The position numbers and the translations under genes are program-made. Shown here in pieces: positions 43,005-51,685 of a stretch of DNA of 64,000 bases. Within the stretch, counting starts at the first letter, position 1. Every line of letters starts with the position of its first letter. The notes beneath the pieces were generated by a model. The model ran no database searches and had not been told where the DNA came from. It saw only the letters and a list, made by a program, of their open reading frames with translations. The DNA lies in the NCBI GenBank assembly GCA_002840555.1, contig PHBJ01000001.1, forward strand, positions 186,001 to 250,000, in the 5' to 3' direction. Source of the stretch: Deltaproteobacteria bacterium HGW-Deltaproteobacteria-13. Lineage in GTDB: Bacteria; Desulfobacterota; Syntrophia; Syntrophales; Smithellaceae.

Positions 43005-44648
43005 TTACTCATTTTGATATTTTTTTTCAAACATTTCTTTCATTTTAAATTTCTGAATCTTGCCGCTGGCCGTCATCGGATAGCTGTCGACAAACTCCCA
43101 GTATCTGGGAATTTTGTGGCGGGCGATTTTGCCCTTGCAAAATTCAATGAGCTCTTCCGGTGAAGCCGTTTGCCCGGCTTTCAGTTGAATGGCGGCCAGC
43201 ACCTGCTCGCCGTATTTTTTATCGGGAATGCCGACGACCTGGACGTTGGCCACTTTAGGATGGGTGAAAAGAAATTCCTCGAGTTCGCGAGGGTAAATAT
43301 TTTCACCGCCCCGGATGATCATGTCCTTAATGCGGCCGGTTACTTTGAAATAACCGTTTTTATCTATCATTCCCAGATCTCCGGTATGCAGCCATTTGTA
43401 CCGGTCAATGGCGTCGGCCGTGGCTTCGGGCATTTTGTAATACCCCTTCATCACGCAGGCGCTGCGGGTGACAATTTCACCCTGGGTATCCGGAGGCAAA
43501 TCCAGACCATTGTCCGGATCAATGATTTTTCCCTCGATGTCCGGCAGGAGCCTGCCGACGGAAGCGACACGCAATTCCACGGGATCATCACGGCGTGTCA
43601 TGGTCATCACAGGCGCCGATTCGGTCTGGCCGAAGGCAATAACGATTTCGGGGCAATGCATTTTCGTGCGCACCTGATTCATGGTTTCGACCGGGCAGGG
43701 CGCTCCGGCCATGATGCCCGTGCGCAGAGACGTTAAATCAAAGCGGTCGAAATCCGGATGGTTCAGAATCGCGATAAACATGGTTGGAACGCCGTTAATC
43801 GCCGTGCAATGTTCCGCGGATATCGTCTGGAGCGCTTTAAGAGGATCGAAAAATTCGAGAGCGACCATGGTTGAACCGTGATAAACGCAATTCAAAGAGC
43901 TCATCACGCAGCCGAAGCAATGAAACAACGGCACTTGAATCAGCAGGCTGTCCTTCTCGGTCATGCCCATGACATCTCCGACCATGCGTGCATTGTTAAC
44001 GATGTTGTGATGAGAGAGCATGACGCCTTTGGGAAAACCCGTCGTTCCCGAAGTGTATTGCATGTTGATCACATCATCGTCATTAAGACTGTTTAACCTC
44101 TTCTCCAGTTGTTCATCCGTGATATTTTTCCCTGAAAGAATGAGATCATTAAAGCGAAGCATGCCCGGTGTGCTTTCTCTTTTCCCGATATAAATAACAT
44201 TAATCAATGAAGGCAGTTTTTTCGATACCGGTTTTCCCGCTTTATGATTATCCAGATCGGGTAATATCTTACCAACCGTTTCATAGAAATTTGTATCACG
44301 ATAAGATTCCATGAGAAACAACGTTGTGGAATCGGACTGCTTCAGGATATACTCCAGTTCATGTGTTTGATAGTTTGTGTTGACGGTGACCAGTACGCCT
44401 CCGGTCATTCCCAGCGCGAACTGCAAATAAATCCACTCGGGAATATTGGTCGTCCAGACGGCGACATGATCGCCCCGCTTAATGCCGATAGACATGAGTC
44501 CCTTGGCAACGTCTCTGCATGATTGGTAAAATTCGCTGTAATTCTGCCGGATGCCGAATTCAGGACAAACAAGCGCAGCGTTTTCCGGATAGCTCGTGGC
44601 CGTATCCTTAATTAACTGGCCGATCGTTTTATTCACAAAAGCTGACAT
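43005..44648 (-). CDS. AMP-forming fatty acyl-CoA ligase
   Basis: 547 residues of the acyl-adenylate family: ATP loop YTSGTTGFPKGVMLSHHN, FGQTESAPVMT, hinge GRIKDMIIRGGENIYPRELE and catalytic Lys in TASGKIQKFKMKEMF. These blocks match the FadD/AcsM-like group of fatty acyl-CoA synthetases. It opens the minus-strand operon. Directly upstream of ATG the mRNA carries ten G residues (complement of 44653-44662) in the position of the ribosome binding site, with no other good site in view. Confidence 0.92.
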   Translation of the reverse strand: MSAFVNKTIGQLIKDTATSYPENAALVCPEFGIRQNYSEFYQSCRDVAKGLMSIGIKRGDHVAVWTTNIPEWIYLQFALGMTGGVLVTVNTNYQTHELEYILKQSDSTTLFLMESYRDTNFYETVGKILPDLDNHKAGKPVSKKLPSLINVIYIGKRESTPGMLRFNDLILSGKNITDEQLEKRLNSLNDDDVINMQYTSGTTGFPKGVMLSHHNIVNNARMVGDVMGMTEKDSLLIQVPLFHCFGCVMSSLNCVYHGSTMVALEFFDPLKALQTISAEHCTAINGVPTMFIAILNHPDFDRFDLTSLRTGIMAGAPCPVETMNQVRTKMHCPEIVIAFGQTESAPVMTMTRRDDPVELRVASVGRLLPDIEGKIIDPDNGLDLPPDTQGEIVTRSACVMKGYYKMPEATADAIDRYKWLHTGDLGMIDKNGYFKVTGRIKDMIIRGGENIYPRELEEFLFTHPKVANVQVVGIPDKKYGEQVLAAIQLKAGQTASPEELIEFCKGKIARHKIPRYWEFVDSYPMTASGKIQKFKMKEMFEKKYQNE

Positions 44649-45019
44649 GGTACCCCCCCCCCAGGCGTTTGATTTTTTTAATTAAAACCCGCCATAAAAT
44701 GCCATTCTGCGTCAGGAAGGCAGCGGGTGATAAATTTTTGATATAACAAGTGTTTTTAACTAGGCTGCCACCTTACGTTAACTGGTATAATACAAGCGTA
44801 AAATACTTCTGTCAAGGGATTTTTATGTCTTTAAAAAAGTGTTTCGCTTAATAGCTAAACGCTTTGATATTAGGCAAACCGTGTCGGGGGCGAACCGACA
44901 ACCTAATGATTAAGAGTCATTTGCTTTATTGTCTAATAATTGGGAGAACCGTATACTTAATCATTGACCGCAATACATGATTATGTAATTTAATCATATA
45001 GGGCAAACATGGATGGTTT
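44649..45019. other. Divergent control region with G tract, promoter and stem-loops
   Basis: No gene is seen. Besides the operon promoter it holds a run of ten C on the plus strand (44653-44662) and a two-tier inverted repeat, ATTAGG (44869-44874) with CCTAAT (44902-44907) around GTCGG/CCGAC. The part next to the protease gene is AT-rich. No promoter for the protease gene was assigned. Confidence 0.5.
44787..44815 (-). promoter_or_regulatory. Sigma-70 promoter of the acyl-CoA ligase operon
   Basis: On the minus strand TTGACA (complement at 44810-44815), 17 bases, TATTAT (complement at 44787-44792), about 140 bases before the ligase start. Inverted arms TTACG (44773-44777) and CGTAA (44797-44801) flank the -10 box and are a possible site for the operon's MerR regulator. 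Confidence 0.65.
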
Positions 45020-46270
45020 ATGGAAAAAACACTTTTAATTTTATTTTTGATATTATTCCTGGGCCGGATCATCTGGCGGTTTATTTTACAGCAATTCAAT
45101 ATCAGGCATTTGCGGAGTCACGGCAAAGAGATTCCTCCGGTTTTTCAGGGCGTGATTGATGAAGCAACTCTGGCGAGAATGGTGGATTATACTTATGACA
45201 ATTCGCGTCTGGAGACCAGGGAAAATTTAGCGGAAGACATTCTGGAATTGGCCATACTGTTTCTTCTGCTGCCTGCGCTTGTCGGCGATCTTACCGGATT
45301 GCCGCTGCACATCATCTGGCAGGCGCTGATTTTTTTCGGGGTGCTGTCGGTGATCGGCGGTGCTGTAAGCCTTCCCTTCGATATTTACCACACGTTCGTT
45401 CTGGAAAAGAAATACGGTTTTTCCACGATTACCTGGCGGCTCTGGCTTACCGATCTGATCAAGTCCGTGCTTATTTCCGCCGTCTTAATGGGATTTCTGC
45501 TTTCCGCCTTTATGGCTTTTATTCTTTACCTGCCGAAAAGCTGGTGGTTCTGGGCCTGGGTATTTTTCACCTCGTTTGAAATTCTGCTTTTGTGGCTTTT
45601 CCCCGTGGTGATCGCGCCGCTCTTCAACAAATACGAACCGATCAAGGATGAAGCGCTGAAAGAAAAGATAGAAGCACTGCTCGCGAAAGTCGGATTGAAG
45701 GCCAAGGGGATTTTTCAGGTGGACGAGGGCAAACGTTCCAAACACACCAACGCCTATTTTACCGGCATCGGCAAGACCAAACGCATCGTCCTTTTCGACA
45801 CCCTGCTGGCTTCTCACTCGCATGACGAAATCGTCGCCGTGCTCGCGCATGAAATCGGCCACTGGAAAAAGAAACACATCCTGAAACAGCTCATATTCAT
45901 GATCGCCGCTTCCTTAATAAGTTTCTATATTATTTACCTGATTGTGAATTGGCCGCCGCTGTATCACGCGTTCGGCTTAAAGGAAACGCCCGTTTATGCC
46001 GGTCTTTTGCTGGTATCGGTTTACGCCGGTTGCATCGGATTTTTCTTCAGCCCGCTGGGCGCGTTTATCTCACGCCGGTACGAACGCGAAGCCGACAAGA
46101 TGGCCAATGAACTGGTCGGGACATCCGAACCCATGATCAACGCCCTCAAGCGATTGGCCAAGGATAACCTGTCCAATCTGCATCCCCATCCGTTGTACGT
46201 GCGGTTTTATTATTCGCATCCACCGCTCCTGGAGAGAATTGAATATCTCCGGGCAATGGATAAAAAATAG
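45020..46270 (+). CDS. M48-family membrane metalloprotease (CAAX protease 1 / Ste24-like)
   Basis: 416 residues with several membrane helices before and after the active site. The zinc motif HEIGHWKKKH starts near residue 277 and the third ligand Glu lies in RRYEREADKMA about 80 residues later. The N-terminal M48_N-type region (LETRENLAEDILELAIL ... YGFSTITWRLWLTDLIK) marks the Ste24 subgroup. It probably works in membrane-protein quality control; prenylated substrates are not expected in bacteria. Monocistronic. Confidence 0.92.
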   Translation: MEKTLLILFLILFLGRIIWRFILQQFNIRHLRSHGKEIPPVFQGVIDEATLARMVDYTYDNSRLETRENLAEDILELAILFLLLPALVGDLTGLPLHIIWQALIFFGVLSVIGGAVSLPFDIYHTFVLEKKYGFSTITWRLWLTDLIKSVLISAVLMGFLLSAFMAFILYLPKSWWFWAWVFFTSFEILLLWLFPVVIAPLFNKYEPIKDEALKEKIEALLAKVGLKAKGIFQVDEGKRSKHTNAYFTGIGKTKRIVLFDTLLASHSHDEIVAVLAHEIGHWKKKHILKQLIFMIAASLISFYIIYLIVNWPPLYHAFGLKETPVYAGLLLVSVYAGCIGFFFSPLGAFISRRYEREADKMANELVGTSEPMINALKRLAKDNLSNLHPHPLYVRFYYSHPPLLERIEYLRAMDKK

Positions 46271-46279
46271 CCCTGACAT

Positions 46280-46915
46280 TTAGAATTCGCTCAGTGCCGA
46301 GGGAAGGTCTCTGATGCTGTCCAGCACTTTGCAAGCTCGCGCGAAATTGAAGTTGTGTGTGAAACCGCTTGGGATGATAATGCACCTGAGTCCGGCGCTG
46401 GTGGCGGCGGCAAGGCCGCGCGGCGAATCCTCAATCACCAGACACTCGTTCGGCGAAAAACCGCTGAGCTCAATGGCCTTGAGGTACGGCCCCGGATGCG
46501 GCTTGGTGTAAGGGCAATCCTTCAGGGTCAGAACAAATTGAAAGTAGGGCAGAAGACCCGATTGCCGGTGAATGATTTCGAAGTGCTCATGTCCTGAGCT
46601 CGTGACGATTCCCATCACGTATTTTCCGCGAAGCGCGTCCAGCACGTCGCGAACGCCTTCAATCACCAGTGTTTCGCGGGTGAGCAACTCGGCGTAAAGG
46701 GCGTCCCGATCCCGACGCAGTTTGCTAAACGCCTCCGTTCCCGGATTTGCCGCGAGCCGCATCACGCTTTCCCCGCGGGCAAGAGAGATTTCTTCAAACT
46801 GTCGGGCTTCCAGAGGAATTCCCAAACCCGCCAGAACTTTCTGGTTGGCCCTGAAAAAAATTCCTTCCGTATCGACCAGAACGCCGTCATTATCCCAGAA
46901 AATTGCCTTAATCAT
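46280..46915 (-). CDS. HAD-superfamily hydrolase (beta-phosphoglucomutase-like)
   Basis: 211 residues, the usual size. Nucleophile motif FWDNDGVLVDTEG (Asp8 and Asp10), small helical cap, motif II TSSGHEH, Lys in TKPHPGPYLKAIE, and motif IV VIEDSPRGLAAATSAG. It should dephosphorylate or isomerise a small phosphorylated metabolite. It converges on the protease gene with nine bases between stops. Substrate unknown. Confidence 0.9.
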   Translation of the reverse strand: MIKAIFWDNDGVLVDTEGIFFRANQKVLAGLGIPLEARQFEEISLARGESVMRLAANPGTEAFSKLRRDRDALYAELLTRETLVIEGVRDVLDALRGKYVMGIVTSSGHEHFEIIHRQSGLLPYFQFVLTLKDCPYTKPHPGPYLKAIELSGFSPNECLVIEDSPRGLAAATSAGLRCIIIPSGFTHNFNFARACKVLDSIRDLPSALSEF

Positions 46916-47230
46916 CCCGCACCGGCCCTCAGTTTTATTGAAGTACTTTACACGTCTGTGTTCATCCGGTCAATATTAGAGTGCCCTTTCTTATTGAACG
47001 CCGAGCATGAAACATAGAACATTTTCTCTTGATTTCTGACGGAAAAATGTAAATATCCTTGGTCAAGTGCAGGCCTGCCGGGGGCGAATCATTTATAAAG
47101 AAGCTGGAAAAGAAGTTTGCGTGCGGACTTCAGCGGCAAAAGGCAGGCAGACCGCCAAAAAGGCGTAGGGATAATTAGTGGCTATCCCCAATTATCATGG
47201 CAATTATAATTTAAACAACTTGGGCATTCA
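46916..47230. other. Intergenic region, little recognisable
   Basis: Divergent region between the HAD and glycosyltransferase genes. Only a small hairpin with GGGATA/TATCCC arms (47168-47188) was noticed, shortly before the glycosyltransferase start. No promoter could be assigned. Confidence 0.4.
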
Positions 47231-48115
47231 ATGATACCGAAAATAATTCATCAGACTTGGAAAAGCAGTCATTTGCCTGAAAAATTTCAAGCCTACCAAA
47301 AAACATGGATCATGTATCATCCGCAATGGGAGTACCGCTTTTATGACGATGCGGCCTGCCGCGCCCTGGTGCAACTGGAATTCCCCGATTGGCTTGCTCT
47401 CTACGACAGTTGTCCTTACCCGGTGCAGCGCGCCGATATTTTCCGCTACCTTGTTATTGCCTCGAACGGGGGGATTTACGCCGATATCGATATGGAATGT
47501 TATAAAAATATGGAACCTTTGCTTGCCGGAAAAGAATGTGTTTTTGGAGTGGAAACGATTCTCTCGCCCCGGCAAACGCGATTATTAAACCATCAATACG
47601 CCGAACGAATCGCCAACTGCATTTTTGCCGCTCAAAAAAACCATCCTGTTTTTAACAGGATTATGAATGAAGTTTCCCAGCGTCTTGCTGAGAAGCCGGC
47701 GGGAATTCTGGAAACCACGGGGCCGGGGATGTTGACGGATGTCGTGCAAAAATACCGCAAACAGTATGACGTGCATATTCTTCCACAAATAAACTGGCTG
47801 CCGCCAATCTCTGCTGATTATCCGAACTGCTTCCCTTTTAATCTGCGTATGTATGCCAAGCATCATTTTGCCGGTACCTGGAAAAATGAAAACATGGAAG
47901 CTCCTCGCTTAAGAAGGCGCTTGAGTGGAAACAGACCGCTAACCCTATTAAAAAACATTGCTAAATTCTTTTATCTTTTTTTTAACATAAGAGGTCTTTA
48001 CTATAAAATACTGTCATCTCCGGTATGGAAGGGAAATCTTTATTTCCGGAGAAAAAACACTTCGCAGAAAAAGGGCAACGATGCCGTTGAGAGAATGCCT
48101 GATCATCCGATTTAA
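47231..48115 (+). CDS. Glycosyltransferase, GT32 / capsular-sugar type
   Basis: 294 residues. The start IPKIIHQTWKSSHLPEKF and the nucleotide-sugar motif SNGGIYADIDMECYKN (the D-x-D metal site near residue 95-97) are typical of the GT32 family, which adds hexoses such as mannose or galactose to glycans. A basic, hydrophobic segment near 235-255 (KNIAKFFYLFFNIRGLYYK) may attach to the inner membrane. No other surface-polysaccharide gene is nearby, so it looks like an isolated gene. Confidence 0.87.
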   Translation: MIPKIIHQTWKSSHLPEKFQAYQKTWIMYHPQWEYRFYDDAACRALVQLEFPDWLALYDSCPYPVQRADIFRYLVIASNGGIYADIDMECYKNMEPLLAGKECVFGVETILSPRQTRLLNHQYAERIANCIFAAQKNHPVFNRIMNEVSQRLAEKPAGILETTGPGMLTDVVQKYRKQYDVHILPQINWLPPISADYPNCFPFNLRMYAKHHFAGTWKNENMEAPRLRRRLSGNRPLTLLKNIAKFFYLFFNIRGLYYKILSSPVWKGNLYFRRKNTSQKKGNDAVERMPDHPI

Positions 48116-48134
48116 CGGGATAAGGACAAAATAA

Positions 48135-48171
48135 ATTGCCGCGTCCCGATGAATCGGGATGCGGCAATGAC
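48135..48171. repeat. Hairpin repeat unit, related to the AATGAC family
   Basis: ATTGCCGC and the following bases pair with the segment before the final AATGAC as a sixteen-base stem with one G-U type mismatch. The right flank AATGAC equals that of the units at 38762-38836; the left ACTGG is missing. Confidence 0.55.
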
Positions 48172-48192
48172 AGACTTAGGTAAAACGAGGCT

Positions 48193-48217
48193 GGTTCAAT
48201 CGTCCTTCGATTGAACC
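48193..48217. terminator. Perfect ten-base hairpin between convergent genes
   Basis: GGTTCAATCG (48193-48202), loop of five, CGATTGAACC (48208-48217). It looks like a transcription terminator stem without T run or a small repeat. It is not a tRNA arm. Confidence 0.45.
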
Positions 48218-48269
48218 GAAATGTTTAGAAGCAATCAGCATATTGCTCCAGCATAAAGCCACTGATTTT

Positions 48270-48398
48270 CAGGGCTGTTCAAAAATATTTAGATGCGAGG
48301 CACACAAAAAGCCGCACCGCGAGGCGTATATATGGAAATACGTTGAGCGGTGCGGCTTGCAGTGTAACAAAGCAGATGAACTTTTTTCAACAGCCCTG
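48270..48398. repeat. 129-bp element with terminal inverted repeats (MITE-like)
   Basis: The ends CAGGGCTGTTCAAAAA (48270-48285) and TTTTTCAACAGCCCTG (48383-48398) are inverted copies with one mismatch. Inside is a perfect twelve-base stem AAGCCGCACCGC (48309-48320) with GCGGTGCGGCTT (48347-48358). It abuts the stop codon of the next gene, whose transcript it may end. Similar intergenic elements occur, from memory, in other deltaproteobacteria. No transposase is encoded. Confidence 0.7.
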
Positions 48399-48400
48399 AT

Positions 48401-50302
48401 TTATTTTTTCCCGTAGCCGATAGTCTTGGCCGCGTCAGCGATGACGTCAAGAACGGAAGGATCGTCAATGGTGGAAGGAACCACATAGTCCTTACCGTCA
48501 ACGATTTTGCGCATGGTGCTGCGCAGGGTTTTTCCCGATCGTGTTTTCGGCAAGGCCTTAACCACGGCGGCTTCCTTGAAACAGGCCAGTGCTCCGAGTT
48601 CGGAACGAACCATCTGAACAAGTTCCTTGATAATGTCTTTGGGGTCCGTGGTCACGCCTGCTTTCAGCACGACGAATCCCACGGGAACCTGACCCTTGAG
48701 CTGATCCTCTGCTCCGAAAACCGCGCATTCCGCCACGTCCTTATGTTTGGAGACGATTTCTTCCATCGCGCCGGTGGACAGACGATGTCCCGCGACGTTG
48801 ATGACGTCGTCAATGCGTCCCATGATGAAGATGTAACCGTCCGCATCGAAACGTCCGCCGTCGCCGGTCACGTAATAACCCGGTCTTTCCGTGACGTACT
48901 CCAGATAACGTTTGTCATCCTGCCACAGCGTGGGCAGGCATCCCGGGGGCAGGGGGAGTTTGATGACCACGGCGCCTTCTTCGCCGTTGGGAAGCCGGTT
49001 TCCGTCGGAATCGAGTATCTGCACATTGTAGCCGGGCACCGGTTTTGTCGGCGAACCCGCCTTGATGGGAAACTGTTCGATGCCCATGCAGTTGGCGGCG
49101 ATGGGCCAGCCGGTTTCTGTCTGCCACCAGTGATCCACCACGGGAATCTTCAGCATGTTGCTGGCCCAATGGTAGGTGTCGGGGTCGAGGCGCTCGCCCG
49201 CGAGAAACAGATATCTCAGGCATTTGATGTCATATTTTTTCAGATAATCGCCTGCGGGGTCTTCCTTCTTGATGGCGCGGAAGGCCGTCGGCGCGGTGAA
49301 TAAAACGGAGACGCCATGCTGAGAAATAACCCGCCAGAAAGCGCCCGGATCGGGCGTCCCGATGGGTTTTCCTTCATAAACAATCGTGGTGCAGCCATAA
49401 AGCAGCGGCGCATAAATAATGTAGGAATGGCCGACAACCCAGCCGACGTCGGAGGCGGCCCAGAAGACTTCGCCCGGTTTGACATCATAAACGTTCTTCA
49501 TCGACCATTTCAGGGCTACCGCATGACCGCCGTTATCCCGCATGACGCCTTTGGGCTTGCCCGTTGTTCCGGAAGTGTAAAGAATATAAAGAGGGTCGGT
49601 AGCGGCGACGGACACGCAGGGTACAGCCTTTGCGTCTTTCATCAGAGCGCTCCAATCCAGATCGCGTGACGCGTCCAATTCGGCTTTCACCTGAGGACGC
49701 TGATAAATGATGCATTTTTGAGGTTTGTGTGTGGCTAATTTTATAGCTTCATCCAGAAGCGGTTTATAGGGAATGGTCTTTTTTCCTTCGATACCGCAGG
49801 AAGCGGAAATCATAACTTTGGGCTTGGCGTCGTCAATGCGAATAGCCAGTTCGTTAGGCGCGAATCCGCCGAAGACGACGGAATGAACAGCGCCGATGCG
49901 GGCGCAGGCAAGCACGGCGACTAAAGCCTCCGGTATCATGGGCATGTAGATAATAACAGTGTCGCCTTTTTTTACGCCCAGGGAGCTTAATGCTCCGGCA
50001 AATTTAGAAACCCGGTCCAGTAATTCCCTGTAGGTGATTTTCTGGACGGTATCGGTCACGGGGCTGTCGTAAATAATGGCCGCCTGTTCTCCACGTCCGG
50101 ATTCAACCTGATAGTCCAGAGCGTTATAACATGTATTTAATTCACCGCCGGCAAACCAGCGGTAGAAAGGTTTATTGCTGTCATCGAGAACTTTATCCCA
50201 TTTTTTATTCCAGATAACATTCTCGGCTGCATTTCCCCAGAAGACATCGGGCTCATTGATGGATTGAGAGTATACTTCTTTGTACTTTAATTGATCGGCC
50301 AT
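48401..50302 (-). CDS. prpE: Propionyl-CoA synthetase-like, AMP-forming
   Basis: 633 residues of the acetyl/propionyl-CoA synthetase family. The ATP loop is YTSGTTGKPKGVMRDNGGH, the DNGGH ending and FGGFAPNELAIRIDDAKPK are PrpE-like, and the C-terminal Lys lies in PKTRSGKTLRSTMRKI. It differs clearly from the AcsA at 643, so the window encodes two short-chain synthetases with likely different substrates (propionate or another short acid here). Start behind AAAGGA. The 129-bp element follows its stop. Separated from the upstream dehydrogenase gene by a terminator. Confidence 0.9.
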   Translation of the reverse strand: MADQLKYKEVYSQSINEPDVFWGNAAENVIWNKKWDKVLDDSNKPFYRWFAGGELNTCYNALDYQVESGRGEQAAIIYDSPVTDTVQKITYRELLDRVSKFAGALSSLGVKKGDTVIIYMPMIPEALVAVLACARIGAVHSVVFGGFAPNELAIRIDDAKPKVMISASCGIEGKKTIPYKPLLDEAIKLATHKPQKCIIYQRPQVKAELDASRDLDWSALMKDAKAVPCVSVAATDPLYILYTSGTTGKPKGVMRDNGGHAVALKWSMKNVYDVKPGEVFWAASDVGWVVGHSYIIYAPLLYGCTTIVYEGKPIGTPDPGAFWRVISQHGVSVLFTAPTAFRAIKKEDPAGDYLKKYDIKCLRYLFLAGERLDPDTYHWASNMLKIPVVDHWWQTETGWPIAANCMGIEQFPIKAGSPTKPVPGYNVQILDSDGNRLPNGEEGAVVIKLPLPPGCLPTLWQDDKRYLEYVTERPGYYVTGDGGRFDADGYIFIMGRIDDVINVAGHRLSTGAMEEIVSKHKDVAECAVFGAEDQLKGQVPVGFVVLKAGVTTDPKDIIKELVQMVRSELGALACFKEAAVVKALPKTRSGKTLRSTMRKIVDGKDYVVPSTIDDPSVLDVIADAAKTIGYGKK

Positions 50303-50433
50303 ATTTATTCCTTTCTATTTAAGAGTTATATATGGGCATACCAGATTGAAATTGAATTTGTCAAAGAAAAGATATCCCCCTCCGCTTCGGAGATCATTCC
50401 ACTTGCGCTTCAAGCTTCGCTCTTCGCGAGTGT

Positions 50434-50471
50434 CATTAAAAAAGAGCACGGCTCTTAAAGAACCGTGCTCT
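50434..50471 (-). terminator. Rho-independent terminator of the 3-hydroxyacyl-CoA dehydrogenase gene
   Basis: On the minus strand the nine-base stem (AGAGCACGG at 50443-50451 with CCGTGCTCT at 50463-50471) is followed by a run of T residues (complement of 50438-50443). It lies about 50 bases after the stop of the gene ending at 50522. Confidence 0.85.
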
Positions 50472-50521
50472 CAATAATCACGTAACGTAATCAGTTATCA
50501 AACTTTGAAAAACAATAAAAA

Positions 50522-51685
50522 CTATTTCATTGTTTTGAAGGAACCGTCGACGATTTCGGGTTCGGGTTTGAAAATTTTAAGCCCGAAACGATCGTACAAC
50601 TTATTCAATATATCCGACATCTGCTTGGGATCCATGCCCGCACCCAGAGCAAACGGTCCGGCAAAGGCTCTCATGCAGTGAACCATGCCCAGGTCGATAT
50701 CCGCCGTGGAAGCTGCGATCTTCTCTTTGTAAACCCGCACCGCTTCATTGATCTGGATGGACAGAAATTCCATCGGGCCGATATCCTTAGACTGCACGGA
50801 AGCGTCGATCTTGGCCTTGCCGCCTTCCCAGGTGTATATTCCCTGGCCGGTCTTCATGCCCAGTTTTTTGCTGTCCAGCAGATTCTGAATTGTTTTGCCG
50901 GGTTTGAATTCCGGAGAAAGCGTCTCGGAATAATACTTGAGGGTATGATAGAAAACGTCGATGCCGACGTAATCCGCGAGTTCAAAGGGTCCCATGGGCA
51001 TGCCGGCGAGTGCCTTCATGATGGTGTCCACTTCGTCCGTCTTGATCTTGCCTTCATCCAGAACAGCGCTGATCAGGGCCTGGTTGGGCGCGCCGATGCG
51101 GTTGACGATGAAGCCCGGGGAATCCTTGAGTACTTTGATGGGAACCTTACCGATCTTTGTGGTCAGTTCGCACAGCAGGTTCACGTTGGCGTCGGTGGTT
51201 TGCTTGGCGTAAATGACTTCCACACCTTTCATGACCGGCGCGGGATTGAAAAAATGCATACCGAGAATCCGCTCGGGGTTCGTTCCGGCGGTGGCGATTT
51301 CGGAAATGCTCATGGTGGAGGTGTTGGATGCAATCAGCGCGTCGGCCGGAGCCGCGGCCGATAGTTCGGCACACACCGTTTTCTTCAGAGACATGATCTC
51401 CGGAACGGCCTCGATAATCACCTGGACGTCCTTGACGGCCTCAGCGTTGCTTAAGGATGTGGATAAGTTGCCCATCACCTCGGCTTTCTTTTCGGCGGTG
51501 AGCTTACCCTTGGTGACCAGGAAATCCAGACTCTTGTTGACGGTGGCCATGCCTTTGTCAACAAACTCCTGCTTGATGTCCACCATGACAGCCTTCAGGC
51601 CCGCCATCGCGCATACCTGGGCGATGCCGTTTCCCATGGCTCCTGAACCGATTACCGCTACTTTCTTGATATCATCTAGCTTCAT
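50522..51685 (-). CDS. 3-Hydroxyacyl-CoA dehydrogenase
   Basis: 387 residues. The NAD-binding start VAVIGSGAMGNGIAQVCAMAG, the catalytic His in GMHFFNPAPVMKGVEVI and the 3HCDH domain (DSPGFIVNRIGAPNQALISA) are all in place, as in 3-hydroxybutyryl-CoA dehydrogenases of about 285 residues; here a second 3HCDH-like domain adds about 100 residues (SIQINEAVRVYKEKIAAS). It oxidises 3-hydroxyacyl-CoA in beta-oxidation or works in reverse. Start behind GGAGGAG. It stands alone between a promoter (51802-51831) and a strong terminator, suggesting steady high expression. Confidence 0.93.
   Translation of the reverse strand: MKLDDIKKVAVIGSGAMGNGIAQVCAMAGLKAVMVDIKQEFVDKGMATVNKSLDFLVTKGKLTAEKKAEVMGNLSTSLSNAEAVKDVQVIIEAVPEIMSLKKTVCAELSAAAPADALIASNTSTMSISEIATAGTNPERILGMHFFNPAPVMKGVEVIYAKQTTDANVNLLCELTTKIGKVPIKVLKDSPGFIVNRIGAPNQALISAVLDEGKIKTDEVDTIMKALAGMPMGPFELADYVGIDVFYHTLKYYSETLSPEFKPGKTIQNLLDSKKLGMKTGQGIYTWEGGKAKIDASVQSKDIGPMEFLSIQINEAVRVYKEKIAASTADIDLGMVHCMRAFAGPFALGAGMDPKQMSDILNKLYDRFGLKIFKPEPEIVDGSFKTMK

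Noticed and set aside
48193-48217. tRNA T-arm from the GGTTCAATC sequence
   Set aside because: The bases form a perfect simple hairpin, with no acceptor or anticodon stem around it.
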